DNA of 64,000 nucleotides, from positions 160,178-224,177 of the forward strand of contig NZ_JASISR010000001.1 in assembly GCF_030063245.1 (NCBI RefSeq), given 5' to 3'. The notes under the pieces are model-generated. The model saw only the letters and a program-made list of their open reading frames with translations, was not told the origin of the DNA and did not search any database. Both the position numbers and the translations under genes were made by a program. Each line of letters starts with the position of its first letter. Position 1 is the stretch's first letter. The stretch comes from Paenarthrobacter sp. PH39-S1 (lineage in GTDB: Bacteria > Actinomycetota > Actinomycetes > Actinomycetales > Micrococcaceae). This document shows, piece after piece, positions 1-10,570 of the stretch.

Positions 1-568
1 CGTGTTCGGTGATGTGGCCGCTGACCGAGGGCACCTTATCCAGCACCAGGCACCAGATGCGGGTGGCCAGATTGTCGTATCTGATCAGGGCGTCCTCCAA
101 ATGCGGGTTGGCGGCTGCCTTGTAGATCAGCCGGTGCACGGTGAGGTCGTAACGCATCAGCTCACGCTGATCCGGCGGTTGGGTGTGCAAGGTGCCGATG
201 GTAGCTGCCACGGCGCGCAGTTCGGCACGCAGCGCCGGGGTGGCGCGCAGTGCGGCGCGGCGGGCTGCGAGGGGCTCGAGCAGCTGCCGGATCTCCGAGA
301 CGTCAGCGAGTTCGGTGATATCCACGACGGTGGCAAACGTGCCGCGACGAGGGTACGAGACCACCAGGTGGTCGATTTCCAGTTTTTTCAGCGCCTCGCG
401 GACCGGCGTGCGCCCCACCCTCAGTTCGCCGGCCAGCTGCGCGTCATTGAGCGGCTCGCCCGGCCTGATCTCCAGCATGATGAGTTTGTCCCGGATCCTC
501 CGATAAGCGGATTCCGCCAAGGAGAGTTCTTCGGCTTCGGCCGGCGGCATTTCCGGTAAGGCGTTCAC
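1..568 (-). CDS. GntR family transcriptional regulator, FCD subfamily (3' end beyond the window)
   Basis: Reading the minus strand from a GTG at 566-568 gives at least 189 residues. AGGAG at 574-578 sits five bases upstream and decides the start. The N-terminal winged helix (residues about 20-80) contains TPVREALKKLE, the GntR recognition helix. The C-terminal part is an FCD ligand domain with the Asp141-x3-His145 pair (RYDLTVH) and His185, which match three of the four metal ligands of this family; the last His and the stop lie outside the window. It is divergent from the sarcosine operon, so it most likely controls that operon through the palindrome at 639-652. The ligand is unknown; sarcosine, glycine or a related metabolite is inferred from position only. 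Confidence 0.9.
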   Translation of the reverse strand, partial: MNALPEMPPAEAEELSLAESAYRRIRDKLIMLEIRPGEPLNDAQLAGELRVGRTPVREALKKLEIDHLVVSYPRRGTFATVVDITELADVSEIRQLLEPLAARRAALRATPALRAELRAVAATIGTLHTQPPDQRELMRYDLTVHRLIYKAAANPHLEDALIRYDNLATRIWCLVLDKVPSVSGHITEH

Positions 569-600
569 GTACGCTCCTGACTGGGTCGGCCGCAGCCCCC

Positions 601-652
601 TTGACTATCTGTGAGATCGATCATAGCATTCAACCAGCACTGATATATCAGT
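601..652 (+). promoter_or_regulatory. promoter and palindromic operator of the sarcosine operon
   Basis: TTGACT at 601-606 and TAGCAT at 624-629 are separated by 17 bases, a sigma-70-like pair that would start transcription near 636. A perfect 14-bp palindrome, ACTGATATATCAGT, occupies 639-652, just at or after the predicted start, where a bound repressor would block elongation or clearance. It lies between the divergent gntR and glyA, so GntR is the obvious candidate protein. Binding is inferred. Confidence 0.5.
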
Positions 653-703
653 AAATGCAAATCTAATATTTCACCGCATGGCTTTATTTCAAAGGAGAAA
701 CCG

Positions 704-2035
704 ATGGCAGACCTGCTCACCGATCCATTGTCCGAAGTTGACGCCGAAGTCGACCGGGCCATTTCCCTCGAGCTGCTCCGCCAGCAGTCCACTCTGGAGA
801 TGATCGCATCCGAAAACTTCGCTCCGGCGGCAGTCATGGCCGCGCAGGGATCGGTCCTGACGAACAAATACGCCGAAGGGTATCCCGGCAAGCGCTACTA
901 CGGCGGCTGCGAGCACGTGGACGTCATCGAGCAGCTGGCCATTGACCGGGTCAAGGCCCTCTTTGGTGCGGAAGCGGCAAATGTCCAGCCGCATTCCGGC
1001 GCGCAGGCCAACGCGGCGGCAATGGCTGCTCTGCTGTCTCCGGGGGACACCATCATGGGCCTGGATCTGGCCCATGGCGGCCACCTCACCCATGGGATGC
1101 GGCTCAATTTCTCCGGAAAACTCTACAACGTGGTTCCGTACCATGTGCGCAAGACGGACCTGCTGGTGGACATGGCGGAGGTGGAGGCGCTGGCGCTCGA
1201 GCACCGTCCGCAGCTGATTGTGGCTGGCTGGTCCGCCTACTCCCGCCAGCTGGATTTTGCCGAATTCCGCCGGATTGCCGATCTGGTGGGCGCCTACCTG
1301 ATGGTGGACATGGCACATTTCGCCGGACTGGTGGCCGCGGGCCTGCACCCGAATCCGGTACCCTACGCTGACGTAGTCACGACGACGACGCACAAAACCT
1401 TGGGCGGCCCCCGCGGCGGCGTGATCCTCAGCAAGCAGACACTGGCCAAGAAGATCAACAGCGCAGTCTTCCCCGGTCAGCAGGGCGGACCGCTGGAGCA
1501 TGTGATTGCTGCCAAGGCCGTGGCCTTCAAGCTCGCCGCAGGTGCGGAATTTGCGGACCGCCAACGGCGTACGCTGGAGGGCGCCGGGATTCTGGCCGAG
1601 CGTTTACTGGCCGAGGACGTCGCGGCCGCCGGGATCTCGGTGGTCACCGGTGGCACGGATGTCCATTTGGTCCTGGTGGATCTGCGGCACTCCGAGCTGG
1701 ACGGGCAGCAGGGTGAAGACCGTCTGCATCGGATCGGCATCACGGTTAACCGCAATGCCGTCCCCTTCGACCCGCGGCCGCCGATGATTTCCTCCGGGCT
1801 GCGGATCGGCACCCCTGCACTGGCAACCCGCGGGTTCGGCGCTGCAGACTTCACCGAGGTGGCGGACATCATTGCCGCGGCGCTGCTCCCCGAATTCGGT
1901 GCCGACGACGAAGCCGCCCTAAGTGCCCGCGTTGCCGCACTGGCTGCCCGGCACCCGCTTTACCCCCATCTGGAGAACGGCGGCGGCTCATCCGCCGTTG
2001 CATCCACAGCAGATCTGATCGGAGCCGGAGCGTGA
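704..2035 (+). CDS. glyA: serine hydroxymethyltransferase (sarcosine-operon copy)
   Basis: 443 residues, fold-type I PLP enzyme that interconverts glycine plus 5,10-methylene-THF with serine plus THF. The PLP-binding lysine is Lys231 in [14 protein letters not shown]; the substrate-binding region LEMIASENF is near the N-terminus. AAGGAG lies upstream of the ATG. It overlaps soxB by four bases (GTGA), so the two are translationally coupled. As first gene of the sox operon it uses both products of sarcosine oxidase, glycine and methylene-THF, to make serine, which SdaA then deaminates. A second, riboswitch-controlled glyA (52564-53856) is presumably the biosynthetic copy. Confidence 0.95.
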   Translation: MADLLTDPLSEVDAEVDRAISLELLRQQSTLEMIASENFAPAAVMAAQGSVLTNKYAEGYPGKRYYGGCEHVDVIEQLAIDRVKALFGAEAANVQPHSGAQANAAAMAALLSPGDTIMGLDLAHGGHLTHGMRLNFSGKLYNVVPYHVRKTDLLVDMAEVEALALEHRPQLIVAGWSAYSRQLDFAEFRRIADLVGAYLMVDMAHFAGLVAAGLHPNPVPYADVVTTTTHKTLGGPRGGVILSKQTLAKKINSAVFPGQQGGPLEHVIAAKAVAFKLAAGAEFADRQRRTLEGAGILAERLLAEDVAAAGISVVTGGTDVHLVLVDLRHSELDGQQGEDRLHRIGITVNRNAVPFDPRPPMISSGLRIGTPALATRGFGAADFTEVADIIAAALLPEFGADDEAALSARVAALAARHPLYPHLENGGGSSAVASTADLIGAGA

Positions 2036-3252
2036 TAACTGAACATCTCCCCGAACACCCGGACTTCCTCTGGCGCAACCCGGACCCCAAAAAGTCCTAT
2101 GACGCCGTCATCGTCGGCGGCGGTGGCCATGGCTTGGCCACCGCGTACTTTCTGGCCAAAAACCACGGCATGACGAATATCGCCGTGCTGGAAAAGGGCT
2201 GGCTGGCCGGCGGGAACATGGCCCGCAACACCACGATCATCCGGTCGAATTATCTGTGGGATGAAAGCGCGGCGATCTACGAGCACTCACTGAAACTGTG
2301 GGAAATCCTGCCCGAGGAACTGGAGTACGACTTCCTCTTCAGCCAGCGCGGCGTGATGAACCTGGCCCACACCCTCGGTGACGTCCGCGAAAGCATTCGC
2401 CGGGTCGGAGCGAACAAACTCAACGGCGTCGACGCGGAATGGCTGGATCCGCAGCAGGTCAAGGAGCTGTGTCCGATCCTGAACATCAGCGACAACATCC
2501 GCTACCCGGTGATGGGGGCGACCTACCAGCCGCGGGCCGGCATCGCCAAGCATGACCATGTGGCCTGGGCATTTGCCCGCAAGTGCGACGAAATGGGGGT
2601 CGATATCATCCAGAACTGCGAGGTTACCGGCTTCCTCAAGGATGGCAACAAGGTGGTCGGCGTGAAGACCAACCGCGGCACGATCAACACCGAAAAAGTC
2701 GGGCTGTGCGCGGCCGGACACAGCTCGGTGCTGGCGGAAATGGCGGGCTTCCGGCTGCCGATCCAATCGCACCCTCTGCAGGCGCTGGTCTCCGAACTTC
2801 ATGAGCAGGTCCATCCCACGGTGGTCATGTCCAACCATGTCCATGTCTATGTTTCCCAGGCGCATAAGGGGGAGCTGGTGATGGGTGCCGGGGTGGATTC
2901 CTACAACGGTTACGGCCAGCGCGGTTCCTTCCACGTGATCGAGGAACAGATGGCTGCCGCCGTCGAGCTGTTCCCGATTTTTGCCCGTGCCCACGTACTG
3001 CGCACCTGGGGCGGCATCGTCGACACCACCTTGGATGCCTCGCCCATTGTGGGTCTGTCCCCGGTGGAGAACATGTATGTGAACTGCGGCTGGGGAACCG
3101 GCGGGTTCAAGGGGACCCCCGGGGCCGGGTTGACCTTCGCCCACACCATTGCCACCGGCGCGCCGCACCCCCTGAACGCGCCGTTCTCGCTGGAGCGTTT
3201 CGAGACCGGCGCCCTGATCGACGAGCACGGCGCCGCTGCCGTGGCTCACTAG
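2032..3252 (+). CDS. soxB: sarcosine oxidase, beta subunit
   Basis: 406-residue FAD-dependent oxidoreductase of the DAO family, the subunit that oxidises sarcosine in the heterotetrameric enzyme. The Rossmann motif [17 protein letters not shown] is at residues 27-43. His174 in AKHDHVAW corresponds to the histidine that carries covalent FMN in the corynebacterial enzyme (His173 there). Substrate is N-methylglycine, products are glycine, H2O2 and a methyl group passed through a channel to folate on SoxA. Length and order (B-D-A-G) are canonical. GTG start overlapping the glyA stop. Confidence 0.95.
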   Translation: MITEHLPEHPDFLWRNPDPKKSYDAVIVGGGGHGLATAYFLAKNHGMTNIAVLEKGWLAGGNMARNTTIIRSNYLWDESAAIYEHSLKLWEILPEELEYDFLFSQRGVMNLAHTLGDVRESIRRVGANKLNGVDAEWLDPQQVKELCPILNISDNIRYPVMGATYQPRAGIAKHDHVAWAFARKCDEMGVDIIQNCEVTGFLKDGNKVVGVKTNRGTINTEKVGLCAAGHSSVLAEMAGFRLPIQSHPLQALVSELHEQVHPTVVMSNHVHVYVSQAHKGELVMGAGVDSYNGYGQRGSFHVIEEQMAAAVELFPIFARAHVLRTWGGIVDTTLDASPIVGLSPVENMYVNCGWGTGGFKGTPGAGLTFAHTIATGAPHPLNAPFSLERFETGALIDEHGAAAVAH

Positions 3253-3273
3253 ACGAAGCAAGGAGCACACCCC

Positions 3274-3618
3274 ATGTTGCTGTTTTCATGCCCCAACTGC
3301 GGCCCGCGGGACGAAACCGAGTTCCATTACGGCGGCCAGGCCCACGTGCCCTATCCGAAAGACACGGACGCGATGACGGATAAGGAATGGGCCGAGTTCC
3401 TGTTCTACCGCGACAACACCAGAGGCGACTTCGCCGAACGCTGGGTCCACAGCACCGGCTGCCGGCAATGGTTCAACATGCTGCGGGACACCGTCAGCTA
3501 CGAGGTTAAGGCCGTTTACCCGATGGGCTCCACCAGCCCCACTCCCGGTGGCCAGTCGCCGGCCGGCCAGTTTCCAGCCAGCACAGTACAAACCCAGCAG
3601 AAAGGAGCGCAGTCATGA
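3274..3618 (+). CDS. soxD: sarcosine oxidase, delta subunit
   Basis: 114-residue zinc-binding subunit. Cys6, Cys9, His59 and Cys63 (SCPNCG and HSTGCRQWF) coincide with the zinc ligands known from the heterotetrameric enzyme, so the site appears intact. It stabilises the complex and has no catalytic role of its own. AAGGAG precedes the ATG, and its stop overlaps the soxA start (ATGA). Confidence 0.95.
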   Translation: MLLFSCPNCGPRDETEFHYGGQAHVPYPKDTDAMTDKEWAEFLFYRDNTRGDFAERWVHSTGCRQWFNMLRDTVSYEVKAVYPMGSTSPTPGGQSPAGQFPASTVQTQQKGAQS

Positions 3619-6578
3619 CCCCGCAGACCTCCCGAATCGGCCACGGTGGCCGGATCGACCGCAGCATCACTTGGCGCTTTACCGTTGACGGTGCCGAGTT
3701 CACCGGCCATCCCGGGGATACCCTCGCTTCCGCGCTGTTGGCCAACGGGCACATTGCGGCCGGCAATTCACTGTATGAGGACCGGCCCCGCGGCATCATG
3801 TCCGCCGGAGTGGAGGAGGCCAACGCGATGGTCAAGGTCATCGGGCGCTTCCCCGGTCATGCGGATGAATCAATGCTGCCGGCAACGGCGGTGTCCTTGG
3901 TGGACGGCCTCACCGCGGAATACCTGCAGGGCCGGGGCCAGCTGGATCCAGCCGAGGACAAGGCCCTCTATGACAAGAAATACGTGCACACCGATGTGCT
4001 CGTCGTCGGCGGTGGCCCCGCCGGGCTGGCCGCGGCAGGCGCGGCCGTGCGGACCGGGGCGCGGGTGATCCTGATCGACGACCAGCCCGAGCTGGGCGGA
4101 AGTCTGCTGTCCGGCCGCGCCGAGACGGTGCAGGGCACACTGGCGCTGAACTGGGTCCAGGACGTCGAGTCGGAGTTGATCTCCGGCGAAGAATGCACGG
4201 TGCTCAACCGTACGACGGCGTTCGGTTCCTACGACAGCAACTACGTCCTGGCGGTACAGAACCGCACGGACCACCTCGGTAGCCCCGCGGCCGACGGCGT
4301 GTCGCGGCAGCGCATCTGGCACATCAGGGCCCGCCAGGTGATTCTGGCCGCAGGCGCCCATGAGCGGCCGCTGGTCTTTGAAAACAACGACCGCCCGGGC
4401 ATCATGCTGGCCTCCGCCGTGCGCAGCTATCTGAACCGCTACGCCGTCGCGGCCGGCTCACAGGTAGTGGTTTCCACCACCAATGATTCCGCCTACGATC
4501 TGGTAGCCGACCTGCGCGCGGCAGGAGTCACGGTGGCCGCCGTCGTGGACGCACGGCCGGAGCCTTCGGAACGGGCCACCGCCGCGGCCGGCCCAGCCGG
4601 TAAGGCGGATGTGCGGATCATCAGCTCGGCGGCGGTGGTTAATACGGAGAGCGACGGCGCCGGCCGACTGAGCAGCGTCACGGTCAGCGCAATCGACGCG
4701 GACGGCAACCCCGTCGGGGACACCGAGGAGATCAGCTGCGACCTGCTGGCGGTCTCCGGCGGATGGTCGCCGCTGGTGCACCTGCACAGCCAGCGGCAGG
4801 GCAAGCTGCGGTGGGACGATGACCTGGTCGGATTCGTGCCCTCCTCCGTGGTCCGGGACCAACAGGTAATCGGCTCCGGACGCGGCAGTTACGCCCTTTC
4901 GGATTGCGTCGCGGAGGGAATCTCCGCCGGTTCGGTCGCCGCCGTCGCCGCCGGGTTTGCCACCGCAGCCGCCGTGGACGCCGCAACGACGGCTGCCGCC
5001 CGGCCGGCACAACCGGCCGTTGCCCAGGGTCCCACCCGCGCGCTCTGGCTGGTCGGCGGACTCGAAGGGACGCCGTCGGACTGGCACCATCATTTTGTCG
5101 ACCTCCAGCGGGACCAGACCGTCGCGGACGTGCTGCGCTCCACCGGTGCAGGGATGCGCAGTGTTGAACACATCAAGCGCTACACCTCCATCAGCACCGC
5201 CAACGATCAGGGCAAGACCTCCGGGGTCAACGCCATCGGCGTCATCGCCGCGGCCCTGGGGCAGGGCAGCGGTGCCGGTGCCGGGATCGGGGAGATCGGC
5301 ACCACCACGTACCGTGCGCCGTTTACGCCCGTGGCCTTCGCCGCGTTGGCCGGCCGGGAACGCGGAGAACTCTTCGACCCGGCCCGGGTGACGTCGATCC
5401 AGCCCTGGCATGTCGCGCACGGCGCGGAGTTTGAGGATGTCGGCCAGTGGAAACGCCCGTGGTACTACCCGCAGGCCGGGGAGGACATGGACGCGGCCGT
5501 GCTGCGCGAATGTGCGGCCACCCGCAATTCCGTGGGTTACATGGACGCCACCACGCTGGGCAAGATCGAGATCCGCGGCAAGGACGCCGGCGAGTTCCTG
5601 AACCGCATTTACACCAACGCGTTCAAGAAACTCAAGCCCGGCTTGGCCCGGTACGGCGTGATGTGCATGGCGGACGGCATGATTTTCGACGACGGCGTGA
5701 CCCTGCGCCTGGACGAGGACCGCTACTTCATGACCACCACAACCGGCGGCGCGGCGAAGGTGCTCGACTGGCTGGAGGAATGGCTGCAGACCGAGTGGCC
5801 CGAGCTGGACGTGTATTGCACCTCGGTGACGGAGCAGTGGACCACCATCGCCGTCGTCGGGCCTAAATCCCGCGCGGTGCTGGCCAAGCTGGCCCCGGAG
5901 CTGGACCTGGGCAGTGCCGACAATTCCGAGGCCTTCCCGTTCATGGCCTTCCGTGAAACCACGTTGGCTTCCGGGGTGCAGGCACGGGTCTGCCGGATTT
6001 CCTTCTCCGGGGAGCTGGCGTACGAGATCAATGTCCCCGCCTGGTACGGGTTGAGCACCTGGGAAGCGGTCACCGCGGCCGGTGCGGAGTTCAATATCAC
6101 CCCGTACGGCACCGAAACAATGCACGTGCTGCGCGCCGAAAAGGGTTACCCGATTGTCGGCCAGGACACCGACGGCACCGTCACGCCGCAGGACGCCGGG
6201 ATGGACTGGGTGGTGTCCAAGGTCAAGGACTTCGTGGGCAAACGCTCCTACTCCCGGGCCGGAGCGAACCGGACTGACCGTAAGCACCTGGTCAGTGTGC
6301 TGCCCGTGGACGGTTCCATCCGGCTTCCGGAAGGCACCCAGCTGGTGGAATCGGGTGTCTCGGTCAACCCGGCCTACGGGCCCGTTCCGATGCAGGGTTT
6401 CGTCACGTCCAGTTACCACAGTGCGGCGTTGGGCAGGTCGTTTGGCCTGGCGCTGATCAAAAACGGGCGCAATCGGATCGGCGAGCGCATGGTCGCCGCC
6501 ATGGGCGATGAGCTGGTGGATGTAGTTGTTGGAGAAACCGTACTTTTTGATGCCGAAGGGAAGCGCCGAGATGGCTGA
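3615..6578 (+). CDS. soxA: sarcosine oxidase, alpha subunit
   Basis: 987 residues, the usual size. Domains in order: a ferredoxin-like N-terminal domain (about 15-100) that lacks the iron-sulphur cysteines, as expected for this subunit; an NAD-binding Rossmann domain starting at [15 protein letters not shown] (127-141); a middle flavoprotein-like region; and from about residue 600 a glycine-cleavage T-protein-like domain that binds tetrahydrofolate. The T-domain captures the formaldehyde-level carbon as 5,10-methylene-THF. ATGA overlap with soxD, and an eight-base overlap with soxG, indicate coupled translation. Confidence 0.95.
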   Translation: MTPQTSRIGHGGRIDRSITWRFTVDGAEFTGHPGDTLASALLANGHIAAGNSLYEDRPRGIMSAGVEEANAMVKVIGRFPGHADESMLPATAVSLVDGLTAEYLQGRGQLDPAEDKALYDKKYVHTDVLVVGGGPAGLAAAGAAVRTGARVILIDDQPELGGSLLSGRAETVQGTLALNWVQDVESELISGEECTVLNRTTAFGSYDSNYVLAVQNRTDHLGSPAADGVSRQRIWHIRARQVILAAGAHERPLVFENNDRPGIMLASAVRSYLNRYAVAAGSQVVVSTTNDSAYDLVADLRAAGVTVAAVVDARPEPSERATAAAGPAGKADVRIISSAAVVNTESDGAGRLSSVTVSAIDADGNPVGDTEEISCDLLAVSGGWSPLVHLHSQRQGKLRWDDDLVGFVPSSVVRDQQVIGSGRGSYALSDCVAEGISAGSVAAVAAGFATAAAVDAATTAAARPAQPAVAQGPTRALWLVGGLEGTPSDWHHHFVDLQRDQTVADVLRSTGAGMRSVEHIKRYTSISTANDQGKTSGVNAIGVIAAALGQGSGAGAGIGEIGTTTYRAPFTPVAFAALAGRERGELFDPARVTSIQPWHVAHGAEFEDVGQWKRPWYYPQAGEDMDAAVLRECAATRNSVGYMDATTLGKIEIRGKDAGEFLNRIYTNAFKKLKPGLARYGVMCMADGMIFDDGVTLRLDEDRYFMTTTTGGAAKVLDWLEEWLQTEWPELDVYCTSVTEQWTTIAVVGPKSRAVLAKLAPELDLGSADNSEAFPFMAFRETTLASGVQARVCRISFSGELAYEINVPAWYGLSTWEAVTAAGAEFNITPYGTETMHVLRAEKGYPIVGQDTDGTVTPQDAGMDWVVSKVKDFVGKRSYSRAGANRTDRKHLVSVLPVDGSIRLPEGTQLVESGVSVNPAYGPVPMQGFVTSSYHSAALGRSFGLALIKNGRNRIGERMVAAMGDELVDVVVGETVLFDAEGKRRDG

Positions 6579-7212
6579 AACAGCAGAAATGGCAAACGCA
6601 CGACTCCAGGGGCTGCGCCGCAGCCCGGCCGTCCACCTGTGGGAGAAATTTGAGCAGGAATCGGTGGCCGGCAGCCTGGGCGTGACCTTGCGGGAGATCC
6701 CGTTTTTGACCATGGTGGGTGTGCGTGTCGATCCTGCGTCGGAGACCGGAGCGCGGATCGCCGAGGTGGTCGGCGGCCTGCCGGAGCGCTGCGGGGAGGT
6801 CGGCGGCCCGCTGGCCGAGGGCGAAGCGACCGGCACGCTGTGGCTGGGGCCTGAGGAGTTCCTCGTGGTGGGCCCGGCACACGGTAAAGGTCCGGACCTG
6901 CTAGGGCGGCTGCTCGAGGCGCTGGCCGGTGACGCAGGCCAGGTGGTTGACCTTTCGGCCAACCGGACGACCTTTGAGCTGGCCGGCCACAGCGCCCTAG
7001 CGGTGCTGGAGAAGAGCTGCGCGCTGGACCTGCACCCACGCGCTTTCACCGTAGGGACGGCGCTGGGCACCGAAATCGGCAGCATCCCGGTGGTGCTGTG
7101 GAAACTGGAGGCGGAGCGCTTCCGGATCTTCCCGCGGGCCTCCTTTGCCGATTTCGTTGGCCGTTGGCTGTTGGACGGCATGCGCGAGTTCGCCTCCGTC
7201 GAGGTGCGCTGA
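6571..7212 (+). CDS. soxG: sarcosine oxidase, gamma subunit
   Basis: 213 residues from the ATG at 6571, preceded by GAAGGGA at about 6554-6560. An upstream in-frame ATG at 6526 exists but would lie inside soxA and lengthen the protein beyond the family norm of about 200 residues. The fold is T-protein-like, weakly conserved; [10 protein letters not shown] is the recognisable SoxG segment. It completes the glyA-soxBDAG set and its stop overlaps the sdaA start (ATGA). Confidence 0.92.
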   Translation: MAETAEMANARLQGLRRSPAVHLWEKFEQESVAGSLGVTLREIPFLTMVGVRVDPASETGARIAEVVGGLPERCGEVGGPLAEGEATGTLWLGPEEFLVVGPAHGKGPDLLGRLLEALAGDAGQVVDLSANRTTFELAGHSALAVLEKSCALDLHPRAFTVGTALGTEIGSIPVVLWKLEAERFRIFPRASFADFVGRWLLDGMREFASVEVR

Positions 7213-8585
7213 TGGCACTGAGCGTGCTGGACCTGTTCTCCATTGGCATCGGTCCGTCCTCCTCCCATACGGTCGGCCCGATGCGGGCTGCCAGGCGGTT
7301 TGTTGACGGCCTGGCTGCCGGTGGCGAGCTGACGCGGACGGTGCGCGTCCAGGCGGAACTTTTCGGTTCCCTGGGCGCCACCGGCCGCGGCCACGGTTCC
7401 GATAAGGCCGTGGTGCTGGGGCTGCAGGGGCAGGACCCCGAAACCGTTGATACCGCGACGGCCGATGACCAGGTGGCCGCTGCGGCATTGGACGCGCGGC
7501 TGCTGCTGGCCGGCACTCATCCGGTGGACTTCAATTTTGACAAGGACGTGGTGCTGCACCGGCGCAAATCGCTGCCGGCTCACCCCAATGGGATGACCTT
7601 CCGTGCCACGGATCACGACGGCGAGGTGCTGCGCGAGCGGACGTATTACTCCGTGGGCGGCGGGTTCGTAGTGGACGAGGAAGCGGCCGGGGCGGACCGT
7701 ATTGTCCCGGACAGCACGGTGCTGCCCTACCCCTTCACCACAGGAGCCCAACTGCTGGAACAGTGTGCCCGCAATAAGATGTCCATCAGCGACGTGATGC
7801 TGGCGAACGAGCTCACCTGGCGCACCGAGGCCGAACTGCGCGCGGAGCTGCTGCACATCTGGGCGGTCATGCGCGAATGCGTGGACAACGGCTGTGCCAG
7901 CGAAGGAATTCTCCCCGGCGGGTTGAAGGTGACCCGTCGGGCGCCGGGGCTGTTCCACACCCTGCAGGCACCGGAGAATGCCGAGGATCCGCTGCGGGCG
8001 ATGGAATGGGTCAACCTCTTTGCCTTGGCAGTCAACGAGGAAAACGCCGCGGGAGGCCGGATTGTCACCGCGCCTACGAACGGTGCCGCGGGCATCATCC
8101 CGGCAGTCCTGCACTATTACATGAAGTTTGTTCCCGGGGCCAGCGACGACGGCGTGGTGCGGTTCCTGCTGACGGCCGCCGCCGTCGGAATCCTGTTCAA
8201 GATCAATGCCTCCATCTCCGGGGCCGAGGTGGGCTGCCAAGGCGAGGTGGGTTCGGCCTGCTCGATGGCGGCCGGTGCATTGTGTGAACTGCTCGGCGGG
8301 ACTCCGGTTCAGGCGGAGAACGCCGCCGAGATCGGCATTGAACATAATCTCGGTCTGACCTGCGACCCGGTGGGCGGCCTGGTGCAGATACCGTGCATCG
8401 AGCGGAACGCCATTGCCAGTGTAAAGGCCATCAACGCCGCCCGGCTGGCGCTGCACGGCGACGGCAGCCAGAAGGTGTCGCTGGACAAGGCGATTAAGAC
8501 CATGCGTGAGACCGGCGCAGACATGATGACGAAATACAAGGAAACCTCGCGGGGCGGCCTGGCCGTGAACGTGATCGAGTGTTAG
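7212..8585 (+). CDS. sdaA: L-serine ammonia-lyase, iron-sulphur dependent, single-chain type
   Basis: 457 residues, fused beta-alpha form like E. coli SdaA. Converts L-serine to pyruvate and ammonia. The N-terminus [15 protein letters not shown] is the classic substrate-loop motif. Conserved cysteines expected to hold the [4Fe-4S] cluster are in GSACSMAAG and in [12 protein letters not shown]. An in-frame start at 7098 was not used because the family begins at MALSVLDLF and the ATG at 7212 overlaps the soxG stop. In this operon it drains the serine made by GlyA into central metabolism, so sarcosine can serve as carbon and nitrogen source. Confidence 0.94.
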   Translation: MALSVLDLFSIGIGPSSSHTVGPMRAARRFVDGLAAGGELTRTVRVQAELFGSLGATGRGHGSDKAVVLGLQGQDPETVDTATADDQVAAAALDARLLLAGTHPVDFNFDKDVVLHRRKSLPAHPNGMTFRATDHDGEVLRERTYYSVGGGFVVDEEAAGADRIVPDSTVLPYPFTTGAQLLEQCARNKMSISDVMLANELTWRTEAELRAELLHIWAVMRECVDNGCASEGILPGGLKVTRRAPGLFHTLQAPENAEDPLRAMEWVNLFALAVNEENAAGGRIVTAPTNGAAGIIPAVLHYYMKFVPGASDDGVVRFLLTAAAVGILFKINASISGAEVGCQGEVGSACSMAAGALCELLGGTPVQAENAAEIGIEHNLGLTCDPVGGLVQIPCIERNAIASVKAINAARLALHGDGSQKVSLDKAIKTMRETGADMMTKYKETSRGGLAVNVIEC

Positions 8586-8593
8586 GCGACGAT

Positions 8594-9466
8594 ATGACCA
8601 GTGCTGACCGGCATCTCGTTGAACATGTGCTCACCCTCGATTGCGCCGAGGCGCCCGGCATCGTCCATGCCGTTTCCGGTTTCCTGCTGGAGAATGGCTG
8701 CGATATTCTGGACAACCATCAGTTCGGCGAGCGCAGCCAGGGGCACTTCTTTATGCGCGTTCATTTCATCTCCGAGGGCGACGCCAGCACCCTAGGGCTC
8801 CTGCGCGAGGCTTTTGCGCCACTGGCCCGTCAGTGGGACATGAACTGGCAACTGCGCGAGCACGGAGCCAAGCGCAAGGTGCTGATCATGGTGTCGAAAT
8901 TCGGGCATTGCCTCAATGATCTGCTCTTCCGTGCGCGCAGCGGCGAGCTGCCGGTGGACATTGTCGCGGTCGTTTCCAACCATACCGACCATCAGGGACT
9001 GGTGGAGTGGCACGGCATCCCGTTCCATCATGTCCCGGTGACGGCACAGACCAAACCGGCGGCGGAGGCCCGGCTGCTGGAGCTCATCGATACGCACGAG
9101 GCCGAACTGGTGGTTCTGGCCCGCTACATGCAGGTGCTCAGCGATTCGTTGACCCGCCAGCTCGATGGCCGCGCGATCAACATTCATCACTCCTTCCTGC
9201 CCAGTTTCAAGGGGGCCAAACCCTATCACCAGGCCTATGCGCGCGGGGTGAAAACCGTGGGCGCGACGGCGCACTATGTCAACAGCGAGCTCGATGAAGG
9301 GCCGATCATCGCCCAGCAGGTGGTCGAAGTGGACCATACCTACGGGCCGGCGGATCTGGTGGCCGCCGGGCGCGACACCGAATGCAAGGCGCTGAGCAAT
9401 GCCGTCAAGTGGCACTGCGAGGGACGCGTCCTCCTGCAGGGCAACCGGACGGTGGTGCTGCGCTGA
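8594..9466 (+). CDS. purU: formyltetrahydrofolate deformylase (sarcosine-operon copy)
   Basis: 290 residues: an N-terminal ACT domain (about 8-85) and a C-terminal formyl-transfer hydrolase domain with NIHHSFLPSFKGAKPYHQ holding the catalytic histidine. Hydrolyses 10-formyl-THF to formate and THF, which regenerates free THF for SoxA when one-carbon units pile up. The ATG at 8594 is used; a GTG at 8579 overlapping the sdaA stop is possible. Last gene of the operon, convergent with the VIT-family gene after a 12-base gap. A paralogue is at 51414-52280. Confidence 0.93.
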   Translation: MTSADRHLVEHVLTLDCAEAPGIVHAVSGFLLENGCDILDNHQFGERSQGHFFMRVHFISEGDASTLGLLREAFAPLARQWDMNWQLREHGAKRKVLIMVSKFGHCLNDLLFRARSGELPVDIVAVVSNHTDHQGLVEWHGIPFHHVPVTAQTKPAAEARLLELIDTHEAELVVLARYMQVLSDSLTRQLDGRAINIHHSFLPSFKGAKPYHQAYARGVKTVGATAHYVNSELDEGPIIAQQVVEVDHTYGPADLVAAGRDTECKALSNAVKWHCEGRVLLQGNRTVVLR

Positions 9467-9478
9467 CCGGTCAACTAC

Positions 9479-10570
9479 CTAACCGATGACGCTGCCGAAG
9501 AGCAGACCGAGCAGATAGGTGGCCGTGGCTGCACCCATGCCGATGCCGAGCTGGCGCAGGGCGCGGCTGAGCGGTGACGTTCCGGAGAGCAGCCCGACGA
9601 CGGCGCCGGTGGCCATCAGTACGAGCCCCACCAGGACGCAGGCCAGGATCAGGGCCGGAACTCCTGTCATGCCGAAAAGGAACGGCAGGACGGGCACGAT
9701 GGCTCCGGAGGCGAAGAAACAAAAGCTCGAGGTGGCCGCGCCCCAGGCCGTCCCGATGGTTTCGTGCGCGTCTTCGCCCGGCGTCGCCTCCGGCTGCAGA
9801 GAAAGGCTCGGGTCGCAGTCGCAGGTGAAGCGGCCCATGCGTTCGGCAACGCGATGCTCGGCTGCCTCCCGCGACATGCCGCGCGCAAGGTAGACCAGGA
9901 GCAGCTCGTTGTGTTCAATGTCCAGCGACGACGCCGCCGAGAGGGTGATCTGAGTCGGACGCGAGGCGCTGAGCAATTCCCGTTGGGACCGGACGGAGAC
10001 AAATTCTCCGGCGCCCATGGACAGCGCCCCTGCGAGCAGCCCGGCCACCCCGCTGAGCAGCACCACATGGCTGCCGACCCCCGATGCCGCCATGCCCATG
10101 ACCAGGGACAGGTTGCTGACCAGCCCGTCGTTGGCGCCGAAGACCGCGGCGCGGAAGGTGCCCGAGAGCCGGTTGCGTCCGCGGGTGGCCAAACCCCGGA
10201 CAACTTCCTCATGGATCTGTTCATCGGCAGCCATGCTTGCCGTGGCATCCGCGTCCGAGGCATAGGGGGACCGGGATTCAGCGCGTTGGGCCAGGGCCAA
10301 TACAAAGACCGAACCGAAGCGGCGAGCCAGCAGCCCCACCAAACGGTTGCGTCTGGACGGACGGCGCGCGGACCCGGCCTTGTCGCCAAGGAGACCCAGC
10401 CAGTGCTTCACGTGCCTGCCCTCGGCCTCGGCCAGGGCCAGGAGAATCTCCCGCTCCTCGCCATGCCGCCGTCGGGCCAGATCACGGTAGACGGCTGCCT
10501 CGGCGCGTTCGTCCGCTAAGTATTGGCGCCAGCGTTTGAAGTCCCTGGCGGTGGGGGTGCGTTCCGGCAC
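9479..10570 (-). CDS. ferritin-like/VIT1 fusion membrane protein (MbfA-type iron/manganese exporter)
   Basis: 363 residues. Residues about 10-70 form a ferritin-like (rubrerythrin) domain with a carboxylate/histidine pattern: DERAEAAVYRDLA and EEREILLALAEAEGRHVKHW. From about 140 comes a CCC1/VIT1 transporter domain with FGANDGLVSNLSLVMG and GAGEFVSVRSQRE, followed by hydrophobic helices to the C-terminus. In characterised MbfA proteins the ferritin part senses or delivers Fe2+ and the membrane part exports it; substrate here is inferred. AGGAGAGATTCACC precedes the ATG. Monocistronic, convergent with purU. Confidence 0.85.
   Translation of the reverse strand: MPERTPTARDFKRWRQYLADERAEAAVYRDLARRRHGEEREILLALAEAEGRHVKHWLGLLGDKAGSARRPSRRNRLVGLLARRFGSVFVLALAQRAESRSPYASDADATASMAADEQIHEEVVRGLATRGRNRLSGTFRAAVFGANDGLVSNLSLVMGMAASGVGSHVVLLSGVAGLLAGALSMGAGEFVSVRSQRELLSASRPTQITLSAASSLDIEHNELLLVYLARGMSREAAEHRVAERMGRFTCDCDPSLSLQPEATPGEDAHETIGTAWGAATSSFCFFASGAIVPVLPFLFGMTGVPALILACVLVGLVLMATGAVVGLLSGTSPLSRALRQLGIGMGAATATYLLGLLFGSVIG

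Noticed and set aside
569-703. Glycine riboswitch upstream of the sarcosine-operon glyA
   Set aside because: The leader is too short and AT-rich and lacks the conserved glycine aptamer cores; only a promoter and palindrome are visible.
4458-8456. Open frame of about 1330 codons on the minus strand, antisense to soxA-sdaA
   Set aside because: High-GC shadow frame. Its translation is rich in His, Arg, Gly and Gln without any family motif, while the plus strand encodes complete, motif-verified enzymes.
9467-9478. Terminator between purU and the VIT-family gene
   Set aside because: The gap is 12 bases and shows no hairpin.
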